Positions 58,229 to 64,000 of a stretch of 64,000 nt of DNA are shown here, one piece after another (positions within the stretch are counted from its first letter, which is position 1; each line of letters starts with the position of its first letter). A program made the translations under genes and the position numbers. The notes beneath the pieces are model-generated. The model worked only from the letters and a program-made list of their open reading frames with translations. It ran no database searches and was not told the origin of the DNA. Source of the DNA: Pomphorhynchus laevis (taxonomy: Eukaryota > Acanthocephala > Palaeacanthocephala > Echinorhynchida > Pomphorhynchidae); assembly GCA_012934845.2 (NCBI GenBank), contig WNNJ02003815.1, positions 168,986-232,985 of the forward strand. Direction: 5' to 3'.

Positions 58229-59587
58229 ATTATTAAAGCACCTTCCCTTATTACTTTAATTATTTTAATTTAATTTACTAGTTTACTAATCACATATATT
58301 ATATATGTTGTTTACCATAGATTAAATGATCTACATGAACCATAAATTGTGCCAAATAATTTAACTGCCTTCGATTAATTTTCTCGAACGGCTTTGAGCT
58401 AATCGATAGCTTCAATCGAACATAAAAATGTAGTAAATGTAATTTGTAGGATCAAAGGAAAATCAAAGATCAAAGGATTATTCAATATTTCAATGGCAAC
58501 TGGCATCATCAGAAAACTACATTCTTTTAACAGTTTTAACTGTTCTTTTTTATTAAAATAATATAAACCTGTTTATATGCTGTGCCCCTATCTATCCGCT
58601 ACAAAATTGATAAAAGAAAAAATGCAGAAAAAAAGAAAGCGACCAAACGGTAAAAACATCACAAATGTTTCCCCGAATTGGGAACTCTCATTCCCAATTC
58701 GGGGAAAGCGCCGGACAGCTGCCTGAAAGACCGCCACTCTGATTGGATCAAAGTGGACTCTCCTCCGAAGCAGCATGTCTTCTTATATCCGCCAACAAAT
58801 TAGGTCATGAGAGGTGGACAGATGTTGACGCGACTGTTTAGTACAGAGGGGTTTTAACAACCCCTCTGTACTAAGGTCGAGGAGTGAGTTTGTTGTAGAG
58901 CAATGAAAGGTAGGGGATGGTGGTTTATGAATGAAGTACCGGTTCCTAGCTTTGCGGAGTGCTGTATTAATCCAACGACCAGTTCTGTCGTTGAAATCAC
59001 CTAGTACCATGTCATAGACGCTATCAATGATCCGATCCAGGAGGTCACGATTCTTGTGAATCTCCCCTGGACGAATGTAGACGTTGGCAAGACTGAAACG
59101 TTTACCGTTCTTACAGAGAGAAACTACTAAACAAGAAAGGGCTGGACAAGAATAATTTAAAAGAAGAGAGGATCTTAAAGAGCATTTAACTAGGGTCACG
59201 AGTCCTTGAGATGAAGAGGAGTGAGGCGGGGTTATGTACGGAGTATATTGGGAACAAATGTGCCTAGGGATGAATCGAGTAATTTCCTGGGGGAGACGGA
59301 TAGACCGCGTCTTCTTCCAATTATTAAAGCACCTTCCCTTATTACTTTAATTATTTTAATTTAATTTACTAGTTTACTAATCACATATATTATATATGTT
59401 GTTTACCATAGATTAAATGATCTACATGAACCATAAATTGTGCCAAATAATTTAACTGCCTTCGATTAATTTTCTCGAACGGCTTTGAGCTAATCGATAG
59501 CTTCAATCGAACATAAAAATGTAGTAAATGTAATTTGTAGGATCAAAGGAAAATCAAAGATCAAAGGATTATTCAATATTTCAATGG
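58229..59587. repeat. 268-bp direct repeats flanking a LINE fragment
   Basis: 58229-58496 and 59320-59587 are near-identical (ATTATTAAAGCACCTTCCCT ... TTCAATATTTCAATGG), equal in length. Weaker similarity continues about 20 bp further (CATCATCAGAAAAC / CACCATCAGGAAAAG). A partial third copy lies at 60500-60560. The segment between them is the LINE fragment below plus about 75 bp. Confidence 0.85.
58570..59315 (-). mobile_element. I/Jockey-R1-type LINE endonuclease fragment
   Basis: Minus strand. Matches 3915-4530 of the intact element, about 85-90% by eye (GLVTLVKCSLRSSLLLNYSC, NVYIRPGEIHKNRDLLDRI, VLGDFNDRTGRWINTALRKA, STSHDLICWRI). It is truncated at both ends, unlike a normal 5'-truncated LINE insertion. 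Two inverted duplications interrupt it: 58668-58684/58691-58707 and 58838-58853/58859-58874. Confidence 0.8.
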
Positions 59588-59740
59588 GAACCGCCACCAT
59601 CAGGAAAAGAAAATTTTTACAGTTTTGTGACAAAACTGTAAAAATTTTCTTTTCCTGATGATGCCAGTTCCCATTGAAATATTGAAAATCCTTTGATCTT
59701 TGATTTTCCTTTGATCCTACAAATTACATTTACTAAATTC
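59510..59740. repeat. inverted repeat around a CAGTTTTG hairpin
   Basis: 59528-59620 is matched in reverse by 59630-59735 (CCTGATGATGCCAGTTCCCA TTGAAATATTGAAAATCC), with an inner perfect hairpin TTTTTACAGTTTTG-TGA-CAAAACTGTAAAAA (about 59615-59645). The 268-bp repeat thus ends in a fold-back. Confidence 0.75.
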
Positions 59741-62280
59741 GAGGAAATGGATGACTTAAATATTTGCAATAAAAATTTAAGAATCACTTGTAGATGCATG
59801 ACTAAATATTCAGACTTTGAATCACAAGATCAGAAATAACAATTGCATGTTTGACAATGATAATCACTAAATTTAATTTCTGATCAAATACGTATCGAAA
59901 CTATAAGTTGATCCATTTATTCAAATTTAAAACCGTAAAATTCAACCATTTAATTTACAGAGAAAAGTTTAATACATAGTTTACCAGCTATGCATTCATT
60001 TGAATTTGTTGTTTATAAAACACGGAAGAATGTACATATCCAATAAACGATTTTTCACGCTTCGATAAAAACTTATTTAAAAGCTAAGAGCTTAATAGAC
60101 AGGAGTATTATCAATAACTGGCAAAACTATTTATTATATAATAAATAGTTTGCCCGAAAAACAATAGATATATCAGAGAGAAAAAATGACAATGCAAATC
60201 GCCATTAAAAATAAATGATAACAAAGCACTTACTCTTTATCGAATACTTTACCAAAAAATAAGCAAAAATCATGTGCACTTTGTGAATTAAAAACATGGT
60301 CATGAATTATATACAAATATATATTCAAGATTTAAAAGTGTCGGTACACAAATGCTACTAATAATCAATTACAATTAACGTCAAGATGCTAATAAAAAGA
60401 TTTCTGCATCGAAACAAGTCAAAAAATATACAAAAACCAGATTACCTACAGGAGACAGCATATCTGCTGCATTTTCAAATTTATTTTGTTTATTTCACTC
60501 TCGTTTATTCCCAATTATTGTAACGCCTTTACTCATTACTTTAATTATTTTAATTACAACATCAAAAACAACCAACTTCTTCTATTAAATGGGATGAAAT
60601 CTGATGTGGCTTTTGCTAATACTGCAGAATACTGTCGTAGCTTGACAGAAAATCGTTGATATAGCGTAGCTGTTTGTTAACAAATGATACATATTTTGAT
60701 ATGAAAAAAAAAACAGAAAATCAAAGCATGTTGCGTTTTTGTCTGCTGATAAAGTTGATGAATCCATATTATCCAGTAAATGTGGTAAAAATGCCGAATC
60801 ATAAAATTGATTAATGCGAGCTGCACTAATCAGCTTAATGTATTTAATAAAAATACATTTTTTTATGTCGTTTATCAAGGGAATTAGCAATCATCAGATA
60901 ATATTTATGTGTTCAGGGTGATTTCCCATTATATATAAAAATTCTTAATACAAGGATGTCAACATTGAAAACATATCATGATGTTTGAAAAAACAAATGA
61001 TGGCTATATAATATTACAAAGGTCAATACGAACGATTTGCCTTTAATCTTTCAAAAAAGTAAAATAAATGCCATGTATTTGACATTTATGCGCACGAATG
61101 TTGATCGCTTTTGTCTTTATCAGCAAATTGGGATTGAAAAATAAATATAATCAGTCAGAAAAATAAATAAGAGAGATACAACGTGTCGTATAATTATTGA
61201 CAAGTGGATTTATAAGGAAAGCGGTTGCAGAAAATTTCCTGAAATAACGATATGTAAATATTACAGTTTATAATTATCAAATTATTAAAATTACAATTGA
61301 AATTCAAAATTTTTAATCAATAGCATCTTAGAAACTATAAGTTAACAGATCATAATTAGCATTCAAATTTGTTCGCAAATTTTTATTTTTATTATAGAGG
61401 TGGAATATTTTTACCCTTATAATCGCAAATCCCTAACCTAAACTTCGTAACTACACAACTATAATCTCAACTTCATTAACCGAAGATCCGTAAACTTGAC
61501 TTTTGTGATATGAGCCTTTTTTATAGTAACCACCACATCTTCTGATTTTAATAAAATTTTGCAAGGAAAAAAATCTAGATAAGTTCACAGTAATACACAA
61601 TATTTACACAATTCCTCTTTAGAAAGGAAATAACAAATGCCCTAATTACAATTTAAGTAGACAATCGCAATGACAGCATAGGTTGTCATTTGGTACAAAT
61701 TGAAATTGCCCAACTTTAATTACATTTAGTTACCGCGATATAATTTAGTTGCCACGATGATAGAAATGCTATATAAAAAGACAGCAGTAGTCAATCAAAG
61801 GCATACATGTAAGAAATATCACATTAAATTCGCAATTGATTTGCCGACAGAATCTGCAGGGATCATCAGTTTGGTAACACGTCAAAATTTTGCGACAACA
61901 TTAGTTTTTCCCAGGGGAATACCAACTTGGTATTGTGACAAACCGTCTAAAAATACGATGAAAATATCAGACGGTCAAGTGGAAACATACGATTCTTAAA
62001 TCGTATTATTTGTAAACCTGTAGCATTTGCATTTGAAATGACTCTATTAAAAATCAATTTTAACGTTATTGAAAAACATTTGATAATGCAACTCTTAGAC
62101 TAAAAATATATTTCAATATTTTAATATTTTTATATTTTTAAGACCCATGATATCAATAAATGCAAAATTATATTAAATTAATAACGTAATTATACGGATT
62201 GCTAATATAAAATTGAAAACTACTTGTGACGCTATATTAATAAGAAAGAATTTCAATACAACTTTTTTAATTAACACGAT
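59741..62280. other. AT-rich region, two uncertain ORFs
   Basis: Mostly spacer. 60585-60890 (minus: ISAARINQFYDSAFLPHLLD NMDSS) and 61757-61999 (plus, ATG start: IDLPTESAGIISLVTRQNFA ... GIPTWYCDKPSKNTMKI) have better-than-spacer residue mixes and might be exons, but I found no consistent splice partners. A perfect palindrome AACTATTTATTATATAATAAATAGTT lies at about 60125. Confidence 0.3.
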
Positions 62281-62289
62281 AAGGGAAGT

Positions 62290-62700
62290 TTAAACCTGCA
62301 TGCTTTTCACAACCTTCGTCGGGCAGCTTTACCCGGAATGCGCCTACCACAAAACCCTTGCCCCCAATGGGGCGTTTCGACCTTAGTTTACTCATCACTA
62401 CAGGGTGGTCTCATCAGTGTGGCCTTGTAGCTACACAACTTCGACAGCACTTAATCTTCAGTAAACCTCTGAACGGAATTCACTAAGCGCACGCTCATCC
62501 ACCATTGACCAGCCTTACATCTGGTATGGTTTGGGTAAGCAGTTGCTTCACATGACAGCACGTGTGCTATCGTTCCTTCCTTCATCAGCTTACTAAGGTT
62601 GCTGAACAAGCAACACGCTTGTATACAGCTGAAGCACAATGCACGAACAAAAGCTCTCTAGCTACAAAGCACGAGCAAAGCTCTAGCGTAGATGCTAAGA
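62290..62700. other. GC-richer island of unknown nature
   Basis: About 410 bp of near-50% GC between AT-rich flanks. The minus frame 62639-62451 (CFSCIQACCLFSNLSKLMKE ... CKAGQWWMSVRLVN) is open but unconvincing. It may be the 3' part of the retroelement remnant at 62881-63155, which runs the same way and ends 180 bp before it. Confidence 0.3.
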
Positions 62701-62880
62701 TTTGAGTACATTAAGAATATATTTATTTGAGATTACATTATGAGTAATGTAAAAGTTATCTTGAAAAGATAACTCAACTTTTTGTGTAGATCCTCACCAG
62801 GATGCTTAATAAATGGCTGATCAACAAAGAAGTTTTAAGAATTTTATTTGGTTACGGCTTAATTATTAGTTTTAAATTTT

Positions 62881-63155
62881 TTATTTGATATTCGCTACTA
62901 TGTTCTTGCCCTTTGGAGCCGTCGCCAGAATGCTGACAGCATTTCCACGTTGGATGGCGATGCTAACGTTTTGGAGGAGGTATGAAGTAGCACGTGAATC
63001 CTCGGTAACGTGCTTCAATCTTTTTCCTATCTCCTTAACAAGAGCCAAAGCGGAAGAGCCCAGTGATCCATAAGGCTCTGTTCCAAATGGACAAAATATG
63101 TGGGACATAGTCAAGTCGGCATATTTCAGCCGTTTCCGCTATTCGGCATATGAAG
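62881..63155 (-). mobile_element. C-terminal fragment of an unclassified retroelement
   Basis: Minus strand reads RKRLKYADLTMSHIFCPFGT E, GSLGSSALALVKEIGKRLKH VTEDSRATSYLLQ, SIAIQRGNAVSILAT. Same conserved tail as at 11.4 kb: (F/T)P(I/F)xxExxGxxG, a long helix, then AIQRGN. Broken remnant; the rest of the element is not seen. Confidence 0.5.
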
Positions 63156-63175
63156 TTGCTTCGCCCGCTCCTCTG

Positions 63176-64000
63176 GCTGCATGATATTCTAATCAATAAT
63201 ATTCTAAATGAATGTTATTTGTTTACGGCCTAATTATTAGTTTTATATTTTTTTATTTTCGCTTAAATATACAAAATCCAATTTACACAGGAAAATGAAT
63301 ACCCGATTTATTATTCATGACTTAATTAGAATTAATAAATGATTTATTAAATAAATCATATTTGTTTATTGATTACGCACTAAAATTACATGCCATATTT
63401 TCAAGGGAAATGCAATATTAGATTAACTATTAATTTTTCTAAGTGGGTAAAATCTGTTGCTAAACATTTATATTCAAAGATAGTTAATTATTATTTAATT
63501 AAAGGGTATTTTTAATATATTTTCTACCAAAATTCGATTGACTACCAAATTCGATTTATCATCGTCTTGGTTCGGAAATAGAATAAAAATTAAAGCAAAT
63601 CCTTGACTGTGCAGATGCATTATCGATACATTAAGTATTCGTTAAGTATATTTCTATTGAATAATATTAAATAAATATCTATATCCATAATTAATTAAAA
63701 AATATGTTTATAATTTTTTTAATTTGAGTTCTGGAGCATGATCAGCAAATCAGAATAAATATGTTTTATATATTGTTAGCTACTACTAGCATCAACAGGG
63801 AAAACATTTTTGCCACACACTGTTCGTTTTTATACAATTTTACATAAACATAAAATTGTATAAAAACTTTGGTGTATAATTGAACATAAACGAACAGTTT
63901 ATGATAAACAATAATTTTTAATATATTATTATATATATTATATTGAAATATATAATTATATATTATATATAATATATTATAATATATATATATATATATA
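63176..64000. other. AT-rich end of window, no gene
   Basis: Low-complexity A/T sequence with a hairpin at 63828-63865 (GTTTTTATACAATTTTA ... TAAAATTGTATAAAAAC), ending in TA repeats. Nothing else seen. Confidence 0.5.

Noticed and set aside
63960-64000. telomere or centromere repeat at the window end
   Set aside because: Plain TA repeats like others in the window; no G-rich telomere unit.

Overview
The window is AT-rich animal DNA (my estimate is roughly 70-75% A+T from reading, not a computed value). Its only clear RNA gene is a eukaryotic-type tRNA-Cys. The host genes I can model have very short introns (49, 53 and 78 bp) or no intron in the part seen. Much of the rest is old mobile DNA typical of invertebrates: LINEs of the I/Jockey-R1 type and the CR1 type, a third LINE, a Merlin DNA transposon, Penelope-like elements (PLEs) with hammerhead ribozymes, and fold-back repeats. 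The sequence alone does not fix the phylum; a flatworm, rotifer, mesozoan or similar small invertebrate would all fit.

Layout. 1-2.1 kb: ends of two unidentified host genes (1-371 on +, 1171-1623 on -). 2.3-11.3 kb: a nearly whole two-ORF LINE (ORFs 2578-3774 and 3809-6268), then a decayed but nearly full-length CR1 (6.7-11.3 kb). 11.3-17.6 kb: retroelement tails and two more CR1 copies, one with another LINE tail inside it. 17.6-25.6 kb: AT-rich DNA with fold-back repeats and a fourth CR1 piece. 25.6-27.1 kb: a likely small multi-exon host gene with an RVSF motif. 27-31 kb: dispersed repeats and a Merlin element with 8-bp target duplication. 31.3 kb: tRNA-Cys. 32.5-34.1 kb: a 0.7-kb fold-back repeat and a possible host gene. 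37.4-42 kb: a PLE and its terminal repeats, plus a palindromic insertion. 42.8-45.2 kb: a rearranged LINE. 47.1-48.0 kb: a mosaic of PLE ends with a hammerhead ribozyme. 48.4-49.8, 51.3-51.7 and 54.9-56.8 kb: the most convincing host genes, of which the last is a seven-helix receptor. 52.5-54.4 kb: tandem broken copies of a reverse transcriptase. 57.7-59.7 kb: a second hammerhead inside a retrozyme-like repeat, and a LINE fragment between 268-bp direct repeats. 62.3-63.2 kb: a GC-richer retroelement remnant.

Two themes run through the window. First, hammerhead cores (CTGATGA ... CGAAA) occur in several unrelated-looking repeat families, two of them with all conserved parts. Second, short near-perfect inverted duplications (arms about 10-42 bp, spacers 0-6 nt) sit inside at least a dozen otherwise collinear sequences. 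One of these is flanked by a 13-bp target duplication and has an empty-site paralogue nearby. No operon-like or pathway grouping of host genes is visible.
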